NCBI GenBank assembly: GCA_012837605.1 | Contig: DUQV01000007.1 | Coordinates: forward strand, 1 to 59,281 | Source of the DNA: Clostridiales bacterium | GTDB lineage: Bacteria; Bacillota; Clostridia; Lachnospirales; Lachnospiraceae | DNA length: 59,281 bases | Direction of reading: 5' to 3' | Shown here: positions 16,431 to 26,574 of the stretch, one piece after another | Numbering within the stretch: position 1 is the first letter of the stretch | Layout of the letters: each line of letters begins with the position of its first letter | Translations under genes and position numbers: made by a program | Notes under the pieces: model-generated | Seen by the model: only the letters and a program-made list of their open reading frames with translations | Told to the model about the DNA's origin: nothing | Database searches by the model: none

Positions 16431-17360
16431 CTATCCAAGTACCGTTCCTTTTTCTATAGGATATCCTCTTAAGAATGCATCGCAGCTTAGCCGTTTCTTG
16501 CCCTCTAACTGAAGTTCATATATCTCAAGAGCATCCTTTCCTGTCATAACAGTAATTGTGTCCCTGTCTGTCTTAATCACCTCACCGGGCTTTCCACCCT
16601 CGGCACATTCTACCACCTTGGCCTTCCATATTTTAAGTATTTTTCCGTTTAACTTGGTATAAGCACTAGGCCATGGATTAAGTCCCCGTATCAACCGCTC
16701 GATTTCTACGGCTGACTTGCGAAAATCAATATCTCCCATCTCTTTGTCCATCATTTTTACATAAGTGGCCAATGAGTCGTCCTGAGGTATTCTTGCAGCA
16801 CTCCCATCCTCAAGCTGCTTCAGTGCTTTGACTAACAGCTTTGCACCCAGTACTGCAAGCTTATCATGAAGGCTTCCCCCTGTCTCATCATCTGCTATGG
16901 GAATGCTTTCCCACAGAATCATATCTCCGGTATCAAGTTTTACATCCATATGCATTATGGTTACTCCGGTTTCCTTGTCTCCGTTTATAATAGCCGCCTG
17001 AATAGGTGCAGCACCTCTGTATTTTGGCAGCAGTGATGCATGGACATTTATACAGCCATAAGGCGGTATATCAAGAAGCTCCTTAGGCAGGATCTGACCG
17101 AAAGCTGCAACCACAATAACCTCGGGCTTAAGATTTCGGATAGTCTGTAAAACTTTAGGATTTCCAACCTTAACCGGCTGGTATATATTCAGGTTGTGCT
17201 TTAGGGCTGCCTCTTTAACGGCAGGGAAGCTTATCTTTCCGCCCCTTCCCTTAACCTTATCCGGCTGTGTTACCACCCCGATAACCTCATGACCTTCCCG
17301 TATTATTTCCTCCAATATGCTGACTGCAAAATCAGGAGTACCCATAAATAAAACCTTCAT
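16431..17360 (-). CDS. fmt: Methionyl-tRNA formyltransferase
   Basis: This 309-aa enzyme formylates initiator Met-tRNA using 10-formyl-THF. It begins with the typical VLFMGTPDFAV and has the formyl-binding motif HASLLPKYRGAAPIQ with the catalytic Asn-His pair, the MDVKLDTGDM segment and a C-terminal OB-like domain. It lies 26 bp after def, its functional partner, and both are read with priA. Confidence 0.96.
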   Translation of the reverse strand: MKVLFMGTPDFAVSILEEIIREGHEVIGVVTQPDKVKGRGGKISFPAVKEAALKHNLNIYQPVKVGNPKVLQTIRNLKPEVIVVAAFGQILPKELLDIPPYGCINVHASLLPKYRGAAPIQAAIINGDKETGVTIMHMDVKLDTGDMILWESIPIADDETGGSLHDKLAVLGAKLLVKALKQLEDGSAARIPQDDSLATYVKMMDKEMGDIDFRKSAVEIERLIRGLNPWPSAYTKLNGKILKIWKAKVVECAEGGKPGEVIKTDRDTITVMTGKDALEIYELQLEGKKRLSCDAFLRGYPIEKGTVLG

Positions 17361-17386
17361 AAAATACTTCCTCTCTCTTTATGATA

Positions 17387-17878
17387 TTACTCGTCAGTCT
17401 CTTCTTCCTGATATGCTGTGTCTCTAAGCCCGTCCTTAACCTTTTCAACATATAATATACCATTCAGATGATCAATTTCGTGGCATATTGCCCGTGCCAG
17501 CAGTTCGGTTCCTTCCAAAGTAAATTCTTTCATATCTTTATCATAGGCTTTTACTTTAACATAATTAGGTCTCTCAACAGTTCCAACCTTGCCCGGAACA
17601 CTAAGACATCCTTCGTCACCTGTCTGACAGCCGTCTGTCTCTATAATTTCCGGATTGATAAGAATTATAGGATTATTAGCCTCCTCTGATACATCTATGA
17701 CTACAACCCGCTTAAGTACACCAATCTGTGGAGCGGCCAAGCCAACACCTTCTGCATCATATAGGGTATCCAGCATGTCGTCAATTAAAACCAACAGTCT
17801 TTTATCTATCTTCTCAACTTTTTTGCTGACCTTGGTCAGTATGCTGTCTCCCATTGTTCTAATATTTCTTATGGCCAT
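17387..17878 (-). CDS. def: Peptide deformylase
   Basis: This 163-aa metalloenzyme removes the formyl group from new proteins. It carries all three motifs: [18 protein letters not shown] and HEIDHLNG. The start is the ATG giving [11 protein letters not shown], preceded by GGAGG; the ORF track adds ten spurious residues. Its position between priA and fmt is conserved in Firmicutes. Confidence 0.96.
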   Translation of the reverse strand: MAIRNIRTMGDSILTKVSKKVEKIDKRLLVLIDDMLDTLYDAEGVGLAAPQIGVLKRVVVIDVSEEANNPIILINPEIIETDGCQTGDEGCLSVPGKVGTVERPNYVKVKAYDKDMKEFTLEGTELLARAICHEIDHLNGILYVEKVKDGLRDTAYQEEETDE

Positions 17879-17981
17879 AGTATTCCTCCAATCCAATCTG
17901 AAAATCAAATATCAATAATATAATAAAATTTTTAAAGCAAAATATAATACTTAGTGATAGTAAACAATATTCGAGTACGCT

Positions 17982-20228
17982 TCAATATGTACTCATCGGA
18001 TTAAAATCAAACTGAAGATTGCAGCCTGCAAACTGCCCTGAATAGCCAAAGCTGCCTTCCAAATGATTCTTTATTCCAACAAGTATATCATAATTTTTGT
18101 CTTTGATATAGATAACTCTTCTATAAATATCTTTAACCTTCGCCAATTCTGCCGGAGCCGGTCCGATAATCTGCGAGGATAATTTGTTTTCTGAGATATA
18201 TTCGTTCAGTGCATCTGCAACATGTTTTATTGCATTTTCCGTTTTTTCTTCTTCTTTAGAGGATATAAGAACCAGTAAAATATTGGCTGCCGGGGGATAT
18301 TGCATCAGACTGCGATACAACATCTCCTGTTCGTAGAACTCATCATAATTACCGTTAGCTGCCGTAACAATACTGTAATGCTCCGGATGGTAGGTCTGTA
18401 TAACCACCTCGCCCGGTACCGCATCACGTCCTGCTCTTCCTGCTGCCTGAGACAGTAGCTGAAATGTTCTTTCACCTGCCCGAAAATCTCCTGCATATAA
18501 TGATAAGTCTGCTGCGATAATGCCTACCAGAGACACCAGCGGAAAGTCATGCCCCTTCACAATCATCTGTGTACCCACCAGGATATCAGCCTCATGATTT
18601 GCAAATGCAGACAGAATTCTCTGATGACCGCCTTTTTTCTTGGTTGTATCGGTATCCATCCTAAGAATTCTTGCACCGGGAAATTCCCGTTTGGCAATCT
18701 CTTCAACCTTCTGAGTACCTGTACCGAAAGCTGCTATATATTTAGAACCGCATACAGGACATGTAGTCGGCATCCGCTCCTCATATCCGCAGTAATGGCA
18801 TAGAAGATTATTATTCACGTGAGAGGTCAATGAAATATCGCAATGTAAACACTTCATAACATGACCGCAGCTTCTGCAGGATACGAATCCCGAATATCCT
18901 CTTCTGTTAATAAACAGCATAATTTGCTCGTTCTTGCTTAACTTTTCATCTATAAGCATCTTAAGCTTCCTGCTGAATATTGACCTGTTTTTCTGTCTTA
19001 ATTCTTCCCTAAGGTCAACAATCCAAACCTTTGGAGGATTAGCATCTTTTGCTCTTTTGGTAAGAGTATGGAGTTTATATTCACCTTTGATGCATCTGCT
19101 GTAGGATTCCAGTGATGGCGTAGCAGAGCCAAGAATTACAAAGGAATTGGTAAGTTTTGCACGCTTAATGGAAACCTCTACCGTATGGTATTTAGGAGTG
19201 GTTTCATTTTTATAGCTTCCTTCATGCTCCTCATCCACAATAATCAGTCCAAGATTTTTAAACGGTGTAAACAGTGCTGACCTAGGTCCTATCATAATAT
19301 CTATTTCACCCTTTTTAGCTCTTAAGCTTTGGTCATACCGTTCGCCGTCAGACATTCTTGAATTTAAGACAGATATACGATTCCCGAATCTGTCATAGAA
19401 CCTGTTAACAGTCTGATAAGTAAGAGCAATCTCAGGTATCAGCACTATGACCTGCTTTCCTGAAGCTACCACCTTTGAGATAACTTCCATATATACTTCT
19501 GTTTTTCCGCTTCCCGTAATCCCATGGATTAAATAAGTATAGCGTTTGCCGTCATAATAATCCTTAAGTATATTATCAACAATCATTTGCTGCTCACTGT
19601 TTAATTCCACCGGGCTTTTCATTGTACTTTGATTGCCGATAGGATTGCGGTATATTTGCTTACTGTCTATCTTAATAATCTCATTATCTGACAGCCATGC
19701 AATTACCTTACTGTTTATATTAAGGTTTTTGATTGCTTTGTCATAGTCAATAATACTCTTATCAATTAAAGCTTTTAGAATTCTGACTCTTGCTGCATTG
19801 TTCTTTTTAAGCTGTTCTTCATAAATATCTAAAAGCTCCGCATATGGTTTTATCAGAACAATTTGTCTTTGTTTCTTAATCTTTACAGCCTTCTTAACAG
19901 GCATTACAGTCTTTAGTGCTTCATTTATTGTACCACCGTAAGTCTCTTTTATCCAATATGCCAAGAAAATCAAATGACTTTCAATCACGGGAGCACCCTC
20001 AACTACCGAGCTTATGGGTTTTATCTTTTCAATATCAATCTTAGGCTCATTTGAAAGACCTACAATATATCCGTTAACAGTTCGGCTTCCTTTACCAAAA
20101 GGAACTACAACAGGTGCACCAATAACGGCTGATGAAGCATATTCATCAGGAACTGCATACTGATATGTCTTGTCAAGATTCCCATGAGATATATCAATTA
20201 TTATATCGGCATAGCGTTGATAAGACAT
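17982..20228 (-). CDS. priA: Primosomal replication-restart helicase PriA
   Basis: This 748-aa SF2 helicase reloads the replisome at stalled forks. It has an N-terminal 3' DNA-binding domain, Walker A GITGSGKTEVY, the VDEEHEG box and GSATPS. Cysteine pairs of the zinc region (CRSCGHVMKCLHC...CHYCG...CPVCG) and the helicase C-terminal motif AAGRAGRD are also visible. The start is the ATG after AAGGAGGTCTGAT. It begins two bases after the murE stop, so the genes are tightly coupled. Confidence 0.96.
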   Translation of the reverse strand: MSYQRYADIIIDISHGNLDKTYQYAVPDEYASSAVIGAPVVVPFGKGSRTVNGYIVGLSNEPKIDIEKIKPISSVVEGAPVIESHLIFLAYWIKETYGGTINEALKTVMPVKKAVKIKKQRQIVLIKPYAELLDIYEEQLKKNNAARVRILKALIDKSIIDYDKAIKNLNINSKVIAWLSDNEIIKIDSKQIYRNPIGNQSTMKSPVELNSEQQMIVDNILKDYYDGKRYTYLIHGITGSGKTEVYMEVISKVVASGKQVIVLIPEIALTYQTVNRFYDRFGNRISVLNSRMSDGERYDQSLRAKKGEIDIMIGPRSALFTPFKNLGLIIVDEEHEGSYKNETTPKYHTVEVSIKRAKLTNSFVILGSATPSLESYSRCIKGEYKLHTLTKRAKDANPPKVWIVDLREELRQKNRSIFSRKLKMLIDEKLSKNEQIMLFINRRGYSGFVSCRSCGHVMKCLHCDISLTSHVNNNLLCHYCGYEERMPTTCPVCGSKYIAAFGTGTQKVEEIAKREFPGARILRMDTDTTKKKGGHQRILSAFANHEADILVGTQMIVKGHDFPLVSLVGIIAADLSLYAGDFRAGERTFQLLSQAAGRAGRDAVPGEVVIQTYHPEHYSIVTAANGNYDEFYEQEMLYRSLMQYPPAANILLVLISSKEEEKTENAIKHVADALNEYISENKLSSQIIGPAPAELAKVKDIYRRVIYIKDKNYDILVGIKNHLEGSFGYSGQFAGCNLQFDFNPMSTY

Positions 20229-20229
20229 A

Positions 20230-21693
20230 TCAGACCTCCTTGGTACGAAGAGCATCCCTTACAAGCTCTCTATCATCCATGTGGTACTTCACACCCTTAA
20301 TCTCCTGGTAATCCTCATGACCCTTTCCTGCGATTATGATAACATCACCATCTTTTGCATGATCAATGCAATATTTTATAGCTTCTCTTCTGTCGGTTAT
20401 TTTTATATATTCTCCGGGTCCTTTTTTTACTCCGGTGATTATATCATTTATAATGTCTTCAGGCTCCTCATATCTTGGATTATCTGATGTGACCACGGTA
20501 AGATCCGCCATATTGGAGGATATCTCACCCATAAGATATCTTCTGTCCTTGGAGCGGTTTCCGCCACAGCCAAATACACAAACCAAACGTTTGGGATTAT
20601 ATTCTCTTATGGTGGTAAGAAGACTCTTTAAACTCATGGCATTGTGTGCATAGTCAATAATAACCGAGTAATTACCGTCTACAGGTACAATCTCAACCCT
20701 GCCTCTTACCTTGATATTATTTAGAGCCTTAATCACATCTTTTTCATTTACATTAAAATGCCTGCATATTGCAATAGCACATAGGGAATTTAGCACATTA
20801 AACTTTCCCGGAATATCGATAGCCACATCAAAATTCAAAAGCCCGGTAACACGGTAAGAAACTCCAAGATAACCCGGCTTGTGAACCAGCTTGACATCAG
20901 TTGCCCTTATATCGGCATTCTCAGAAAATCCAAAGGTTTCCACCTTACAGGTATGACCTTCCAAGATGTCCTTGGCATGTTCATCATCTATATTAACCAA
21001 ACCTACCTTGCACTGTCTGAATAATTGACTTTTGCATCTTAGATAATCGTCAAAATCCTTATGTTCCTTATCTCCTATGTGATCATATCCAAGATTGGTA
21101 AATACTCCAAAATCAAACACAAACCCGTCAATCCTATTATGTAAAAACCCTTGCGAAGACGCTTCCATAACCACACACTCCAGCCCTGCGTCAACCATCT
21201 TGGCAAAAGTCTCCTGAATAATATAAGATTCCGGTGTGGTATTATTAGCCGGTATAACCTCATCACCGATAATAGTCTCGATTGTACCGATTAATCCGGT
21301 CTTAATACCCGTATTCTCCAAAATGGATTTTACCATATAAGCCGTAGTAGTCTTGCCTTTTGTTCCTGTAATCCCTATAGTCGTAAGCTTTCTGGCCGGA
21401 TGTCCAAAGTAAGCCGCCGACATAAAAGCCAGAGCTTTCCTTGCATTCTCCACCCTAATAACAGTCACATCTTTAGGTAATTCAATTTCTTTCTCTATTA
21501 CAATGACCGATGCTCCCTTTTCAATCGCTTGGGGAATATAATCGTGCCCATCCGACACTGTACCCATGATGCATACAAACACCGCATCCTTTACTGCCCT
21601 TCTTGAATCATACACCAAATCTGTGACCAAAGTATGTTCATCCCCCCGCAGGCAGGTATACTCAAGCCCCTCCAACAAACTGTCCAAATACAT
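20230..21693 (-). CDS. murE: UDP-MurNAc-tripeptide synthetase (meso-DAP adding)
   Basis: This 487-aa Mur ligase adds the third residue to the peptidoglycan stem peptide. It has the ATP loop GITGTKGKTTTAY, the substrate segment NNTTPESY, and DNPRYEEP. The DNPR motif is the signature of MurE enzymes that take meso-diaminopimelate rather than lysine. Full family length. The ATG follows AAGGAGG. Unusually, a perfect palindrome ends right at this ribosome binding site, so a hairpin would stand immediately before it in the mRNA. Confidence 0.95.
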   Translation of the reverse strand: MYLDSLLEGLEYTCLRGDEHTLVTDLVYDSRRAVKDAVFVCIMGTVSDGHDYIPQAIEKGASVIVIEKEIELPKDVTVIRVENARKALAFMSAAYFGHPARKLTTIGITGTKGKTTTAYMVKSILENTGIKTGLIGTIETIIGDEVIPANNTTPESYIIQETFAKMVDAGLECVVMEASSQGFLHNRIDGFVFDFGVFTNLGYDHIGDKEHKDFDDYLRCKSQLFRQCKVGLVNIDDEHAKDILEGHTCKVETFGFSENADIRATDVKLVHKPGYLGVSYRVTGLLNFDVAIDIPGKFNVLNSLCAIAICRHFNVNEKDVIKALNNIKVRGRVEIVPVDGNYSVIIDYAHNAMSLKSLLTTIREYNPKRLVCVFGCGGNRSKDRRYLMGEISSNMADLTVVTSDNPRYEEPEDIINDIITGVKKGPGEYIKITDRREAIKYCIDHAKDGDVIIIAGKGHEDYQEIKGVKYHMDDRELVRDALRTKEV

Positions 21694-21706
21694 ATATTCG
21701 CCTCCT

Positions 21707-21763
21707 TAATGGTGCCTGTCACCATTACAACACCATTACAGAAATATTACAAAATTGTTAACC
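21707..21763. repeat. Palindrome plus ATTACA/TTGTTAAC block, copy A
   Basis: This block is a palindrome (AATGGTGCCTGTCACCATT) followed by ATTACA-type motifs and ending in ATTGTTAAC. A second block of the same layout lies about 63 bp further on. The palindrome ends 0-3 bases from the murE ribosome binding site on the minus strand. Confidence 0.7.
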
Positions 21764-21825
21764 ACAATATATTTGTAGTCATTTATCATTATAGGCTAAT
21801 TAGAGATTTTGTAAAGTCAATTTTG

Positions 21826-21881
21826 TAATGGTGACAGGCACCATTACAAAATCATTACAGAATTGTAACATAATTGTTAAC
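21826..21881. repeat. Palindrome plus ATTACA/TTGTTAAC block, copy B
   Basis: This is the direct-repeat partner of copy A with the palindrome core inverted (AATGGTGACAGGCACCATT), again followed by ATTACA motifs and ATTGTTAAC. Both copies lie in the murE leader region between murE and the convergently reading end of the methyltransferase gene's operon. Confidence 0.7.
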
Positions 21882-21947
21882 ATATATCTAAGTATATAAA
21901 AAGCCTCCAAGTTAATGAAAAACTCAGAGACCTTATGATTATTTAAC

Positions 21948-22673
21948 TTAAAACAAAAACCCAACTTCTTTTTCTTTTATACAATGATACTCTGTAATAA
22001 ATTCATCCCCTGATCGGCATTTTTTAATACTAAATCCGGCTCTCTCAAGCATACCATCTAATATCCATCCGAAAGTACTATACTCGTCTCTTATATGTAT
22101 TTCGACTTCCTTTCGAAGCTCCGCTCCGGCATTTTTTTCAAAATCAGAAATCCATTCACTTATTTTCTCTTTATATTCACAAGGGTTGAAATGAAATACA
22201 ATATCAAAAATATATAAGCTTCCGCCTGCTTTTATCATCTTATTCATTCTCAGCAAGGCAATCTGTTTCCAGAAGTCAGGCAGATGGTGAAATGCAGCTT
22301 TTGTTATCAATAAATCAACCGGTTCATCCTTATGTTCATAAGTTAAAAACCCAGCCTTAATGAATTCAATATTGTTCTTAGTCTTATTGCAAACCTTATT
22401 CTTTGCTTGTAAGAGCATAGCATCGGATACATCAACTCCATATACATGCTTAAAATGCTCTGCTGCTATAATGGTGCTTGCTCCTGTTCCACAGCCCAGA
22501 TCAATCATAGATAGTTTACCGATATCCTTTAATCCTAGAAATTCAAGCATATCATAAAACTCTTTCTTATAATCCCTAAACGCCGTATGTCGATTGTCAT
22601 AGTTATCAGCATTCCCGACACTCGAATAATCTACCCCACAATGTTTGTATTCATCATATATCCAATTGCTCAT
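21948..22673 (-). CDS. Class I SAM-dependent methyltransferase
   Basis: This 241-aa cytoplasmic methyltransferase has SAM motif I DLGCGTGAST near residue 58, the acidic GVDVSDAM motif II and LLITKAAFHHL as the post-motif. The substrate cannot be read from the sequence; the domain resembles small-molecule methyltransferases. It overlaps the stop of the upstream DUF434-like remnant by ATGA and has its own GGAGG site, which suggests that the two once formed an operon. Confidence 0.8.
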   Translation of the reverse strand: MSNWIYDEYKHCGVDYSSVGNADNYDNRHTAFRDYKKEFYDMLEFLGLKDIGKLSMIDLGCGTGASTIIAAEHFKHVYGVDVSDAMLLQAKNKVCNKTKNNIEFIKAGFLTYEHKDEPVDLLITKAAFHHLPDFWKQIALLRMNKMIKAGGSLYIFDIVFHFNPCEYKEKISEWISDFEKNAGAELRKEVEIHIRDEYSTFGWILDGMLERAGFSIKKCRSGDEFITEYHCIKEKEVGFLF

Positions 22674-22935
22674 GCTATACCTCCATAATATTCATTCGGC
22701 GACGACAAATTAATTATCGGGATATCCGGGAACTTTTCCTCCAGAACAGCTGCTACAAGATTGTACCAACTATAACATTTATTTAATACTATTGCGTCAG
22801 AGGTAATTATTTGAACCGAACCTTCTAAGATAACGTCAACATTGTTCACGATCTCTACATCTACCTTATATGGATATCCACCAAGCAAATTATATATAAG
22901 TGTCTTTAATCTGCCTGTATTGGATACCGGAGCAT
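22670..22935 (-). pseudogene. C-terminal remnant of a DUF434/DUF5616-like protein
   Basis: The ORF track gives 72 aa from an internal TTG, but the frame is open further upstream to 22935, starting YAPVSNTGRLKTLIYNLLGG. This matches my recollection of DUF434/DUF5616 C-terminal halves: a PVSNSGRL motif, then a VxxVVTSDxxIxDKxxxWxxL segment, seen here as SVQIITSDAIVLNKCYSWYNL. No start codon or ribosome binding site exists at the 5' end, and a stop precedes it. I read it as a 5'-truncated gene. The family identity is a pattern call. Confidence 0.55.
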
Positions 22936-23089
22936 ATTAATGTTATATAGTAAAAAAGCAATTTTTTCAATATAGCCCTCCTTCAATGATATTTTCTGCA
23001 ACATAAGTACCCCGCACCATACCATTAATATTACATAGGGTCATTATACTCATTACACATTTTAACATAATACGGTAATTATATCAATC

Positions 23090-25471
23090 TTATCCTCCTC
23101 CATCCTTCAGGTAATAATCAACCCATAGCTTATTACCATCCGTTTTAAGCATAATCGCCCCATGCTTGGGTGTAATCATTATCTGACTTTTACACTCCTT
23201 AAGTCTTTCAAGAACTTCCTCATGCGGATGACCGTATTTATTTTTCTTACTGCATGATATCAGTGCATATTCGGGTCTAATTATACTTAGAATTTCTTCA
23301 CTCGTGGAATTTTTCGAGCCATGATGCGCTACCTTAAGCACGTCATAATCCGTTTGAATAAATGTTGTAGAATCATTATTGCAGCGATTTATATACTCCT
23401 GTTTTATAAAAAATGTAATTAACTCCTGATCCCCTTTAGTCTCTATATCACCGGTCAGAAGCATATCGAATTCCCCATAGCTTACGCTTAATACCGTCGA
23501 ATAGTCATTGTTAGACGCAGACTGGTATCCCACACACGGGTGGAGAACATTTATTTTTAATTTACCGTCTGTTATCATATCACCTGCAGCAACATACATA
23601 AGCATAATACCCTTATCCTTAGCAAGTTCCTCCAGCTTATTATAGGTCTCATTCCTTAGCGATATATCAGGCAATATTAAGTGTCTTACGGATATATGTT
23701 TACCCGCTATTATCTCCATAATCCCACTGACATGATCCATGTCAGTATGAGTAACAAAGACATAATCTAGGGTATCGACACCCTTGGACAATAAATAGGG
23801 TGTTATCCTGTATCTTCCCACCTGACTGACATCCGAACTGCCGCCGTCTACTAAATATGTAGTTCCATTATCATTCTCCATGAATATCGCTTCTCCCTGA
23901 CCCACATCGAGCACGGTAACAGTAAGGCTGTTTTTCAGCTTGGGAGCAATCAGAATAACTACCGCCGCAATAAAAAACACTAAAGTCCCCTTCTTCTTAA
24001 GCCTTTTTGCACTTATTATAAATACCGATATTGCCGCATAATATATTATAATTCTTATGGTATCAGGTCTTCCTACGGTAATCAGATTCTTTGGCAGACT
24101 GCTTCCCAGTCTGCATATCATTTCATAGATTTTTAGAATATAATTTGCTCCTCCTGCAAGAAACACTCCCAAGGATGAAGATATTATCCCGGCTATTCCT
24201 GATATTATCGCTGACAGCATTAACATCGATGTCAACGGCAAAACCAATAGATTAATAAACACACTATACAGCGGAATTTGAAAGAAATAATAAAGGATAA
24301 CCGGAAGCGTCAGTACCTGTGCAGAGATGCTTGCACAGATACCTCTCACCAATAAATTCTTTGACTCATGCAGGCAGCTAAAGCATGGTAAAATAACAGC
24401 AATTCCAAGCACTGCACCAAAAGATAATAAAAAACCTGCTTGGAACAATTCCATGGGATTTTGAAGAAGGATCAGAAATGCACTTAGAGACATGGCGGTA
24501 AGAATATCAAATGTCCTTCCTATAAGCTTGGCAATGATAAAAATACTGTACATTACGACCGCCCTGTTAGTCGATACGCTAAAGTTAGTGAGTATTCCGT
24601 AGCTATAGACAAATGCCAGAGACATAAGTGTAGATACAGCAAGTCCAAGCCTTAACCTTTTTAATAAATAGTATATGGCGGCTCCTACCATAGACACATG
24701 AAGACCGGAAATAGCCAGAATATGAGAAATACCATTTTCCTGATATAGCAACTTGATTTCATCCTCCAGAAGATATTTCTCGCCAAGAACCATTGCCATA
24801 AGTATTCCGGCTTCTTTCTTTGGAAGTACTTTACTGTAAACCCTGACAAGTTCCTCTTTTATATTATCTAGGATTGAACGAAAGACAGAATACTTACTGT
24901 TGATTATAGAGATGTTTTCAGCTGTTACCTTATAAGATATGTTTTGGGATTTGTAATACAGATATTCATTGAATGTACCGGGATTAGAATTTACAGAGAA
25001 TTTTTTGACAGTTCCTGAGACTGAGATAATATTTCCGACACGATACTGTTTTGATAATGGATAATCATATGTATATTCATTAACTATAACTTCTTCAACC
25101 AAATATGTATGATTGTCAGGCAGGGTTATTCGATTATTTTTTAGATAATACGTCGTTCCCAAAGACTTTTTCACAATCATATCTATTTCGCCTGTAAGGC
25201 TGCATTCGGATTTTTCTTCAAATACCGCATCGATATCCGGCGGTTTCATCCTGTCTTTCATGGCAAAAAATCCAACAAGCATAAGAAGCGGCAATCCCCA
25301 TAAAAAAAAGTCCTTGCGGTTTATATACCTCTTAATGCAAAACATCAGCAGATATATGATCAGCCACGCCCCGAAAGCAGTTAATGCTATGTATATCAGG
25401 GGAATTCCATACCAAGCCGAAAGTATACCGCCTATAAAGGCGGCAATCCCCCAGAGGAAAGGTCTCTTCAT
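23090..25471 (-). CDS. comEC: DNA uptake channel ComEC/Rec2
   Basis: This 793-aa membrane protein takes the transported single strand through the membrane in natural transformation. It has an N-terminal hydrophobic DUF4131 part and an OB-like loop. The Competence domain with HILAISGLHVSMVG (about residue 250) and many TM helices follow. A C-terminal metallo-beta-lactamase-like domain has DVGQGEAIF, THTDMDHVSGI, LLTGDIE and AHHGSKNS. The start is ATG or the TTG one codon before, after GGGGAGG. ComEA lies upstream in the same gene series. Confidence 0.94.
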   Translation of the reverse strand: MKRPFLWGIAAFIGGILSAWYGIPLIYIALTAFGAWLIIYLLMFCIKRYINRKDFFLWGLPLLMLVGFFAMKDRMKPPDIDAVFEEKSECSLTGEIDMIVKKSLGTTYYLKNNRITLPDNHTYLVEEVIVNEYTYDYPLSKQYRVGNIISVSGTVKKFSVNSNPGTFNEYLYYKSQNISYKVTAENISIINSKYSVFRSILDNIKEELVRVYSKVLPKKEAGILMAMVLGEKYLLEDEIKLLYQENGISHILAISGLHVSMVGAAIYYLLKRLRLGLAVSTLMSLAFVYSYGILTNFSVSTNRAVVMYSIFIIAKLIGRTFDILTAMSLSAFLILLQNPMELFQAGFLLSFGAVLGIAVILPCFSCLHESKNLLVRGICASISAQVLTLPVILYYFFQIPLYSVFINLLVLPLTSMLMLSAIISGIAGIISSSLGVFLAGGANYILKIYEMICRLGSSLPKNLITVGRPDTIRIIIYYAAISVFIISAKRLKKKGTLVFFIAAVVILIAPKLKNSLTVTVLDVGQGEAIFMENDNGTTYLVDGGSSDVSQVGRYRITPYLLSKGVDTLDYVFVTHTDMDHVSGIMEIIAGKHISVRHLILPDISLRNETYNKLEELAKDKGIMLMYVAAGDMITDGKLKINVLHPCVGYQSASNNDYSTVLSVSYGEFDMLLTGDIETKGDQELITFFIKQEYINRCNNDSTTFIQTDYDVLKVAHHGSKNSTSEEILSIIRPEYALISCSKKNKYGHPHEEVLERLKECKSQIMITPKHGAIMLKTDGNKLWVDYYLKDGGG

Positions 25472-25491
25472 CAATATTTAAATCCTCCCCT

Positions 25492-26415
25492 CTATTGGTT
25501 ATCTTCATTAATAGCAAGGTTTCGCTCGAATAACACACCAAGATTTGTATTATGAAAGGTCTCCGCAGGTTGACCATTAATTCGAAATTGTACTTTATTA
25601 ATGCCGGGCAGCTCTACTAATGAATTTACTATTGAGTATATTGCAACCTCATCTGTTACATCAGGAAGCTTCTCAAGAAATTTCTCATTGAAATCCACAT
25701 AGCATATACTCTCCTTAGTAGATACGTTCAGAAGTGTTGTTCCAGCCGGAATTGTCGCATATAAGCCCACCTCTGTCGGTCCGTTAATAATCTGGTTAAT
25801 CACAAGCTCCTCTATGGATGAGGTTCCGGTATAGAATATGGTTCTGGTTGTCTTTCTAAGTAAATCTCCTGTCTCATTGGCAAAATATAGGGTAACCTTA
25901 TAATTGGTCTCCGCAGCAGTGTTTTCAATAAAGAATTCTGCTGTCATTAATCCTATTTGAACTCCGTTTGAATCAATCAATGGCTGATTATTGACATTAA
26001 ACAACACAAAATCTATCCCCGGAATCTGACACATAGTCTTTACCACAGTCGCACGGCATAAAACCTCAGGTATTCCTTTGAGCTCACCATACTTTGTATC
26101 AAAGTTAATGATAAGCTGTTCATCTACAATATTATAATCAATTATTGAAACACCTTCAGGTATAGCCTTCCTGTATATCATATTTGAAGGCTCTTTTTGC
26201 AGTACTTCCAGCAGCTCCTTAACAAGCTGTTCTTTGGTATTCCCCTTAGGGACATACCCTTCACTGACAATTCCATAGGATTTACTGTCTATATAATAAA
26301 TCTGATATTCCTTTTTGGATTTGTCTGTATTGTTATTGTTACTGCAGGAAGCAAGCAGTACATTACTTAGCAGCAGTATGATGCTAAACAGAATTTTTAT
26401 TAATGCACGCTTCAT
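25492..26415 (-). CDS. GerMN-domain lipoprotein
   Basis: This 307-aa lipoprotein has signal peptide residues 1-22 and lipobox LLASC (Cys23). Two GerMN domains follow: one around residues 60-165 and one from SSIEELVINQIINGP to the C-terminus. GerM-type proteins act in sporulation and germination at the spore envelope, and in Actinobacteria/Clostridia GerMN lipoproteins often accompany membrane sensor kinases (LpqB-like). Here it follows the histidine kinase gene, so it may tune that kinase. That link is inference. Confidence 0.85.
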   Translation of the reverse strand: MKRALIKILFSIILLLSNVLLASCSNNNNTDKSKKEYQIYYIDSKSYGIVSEGYVPKGNTKEQLVKELLEVLQKEPSNMIYRKAIPEGVSIIDYNIVDEQLIINFDTKYGELKGIPEVLCRATVVKTMCQIPGIDFVLFNVNNQPLIDSNGVQIGLMTAEFFIENTAAETNYKVTLYFANETGDLLRKTTRTIFYTGTSSIEELVINQIINGPTEVGLYATIPAGTTLLNVSTKESICYVDFNEKFLEKLPDVTDEVAIYSIVNSLVELPGINKVQFRINGQPAETFHNTNLGVLFERNLAINEDNQ

Positions 26416-26574
26416 ATATAAGTAACCTCATTTCCCGTAAAAATAGATATCTATTATTTGATGAACAGTAATTCATCAATAAACAACCGTAATCACAACC
26501 CGCAGCAGATAACATGGTATCCGTAAAGGTGCAATTATACCGGAACTGCTGTGTCCCTTTGAATATGAGCATCG

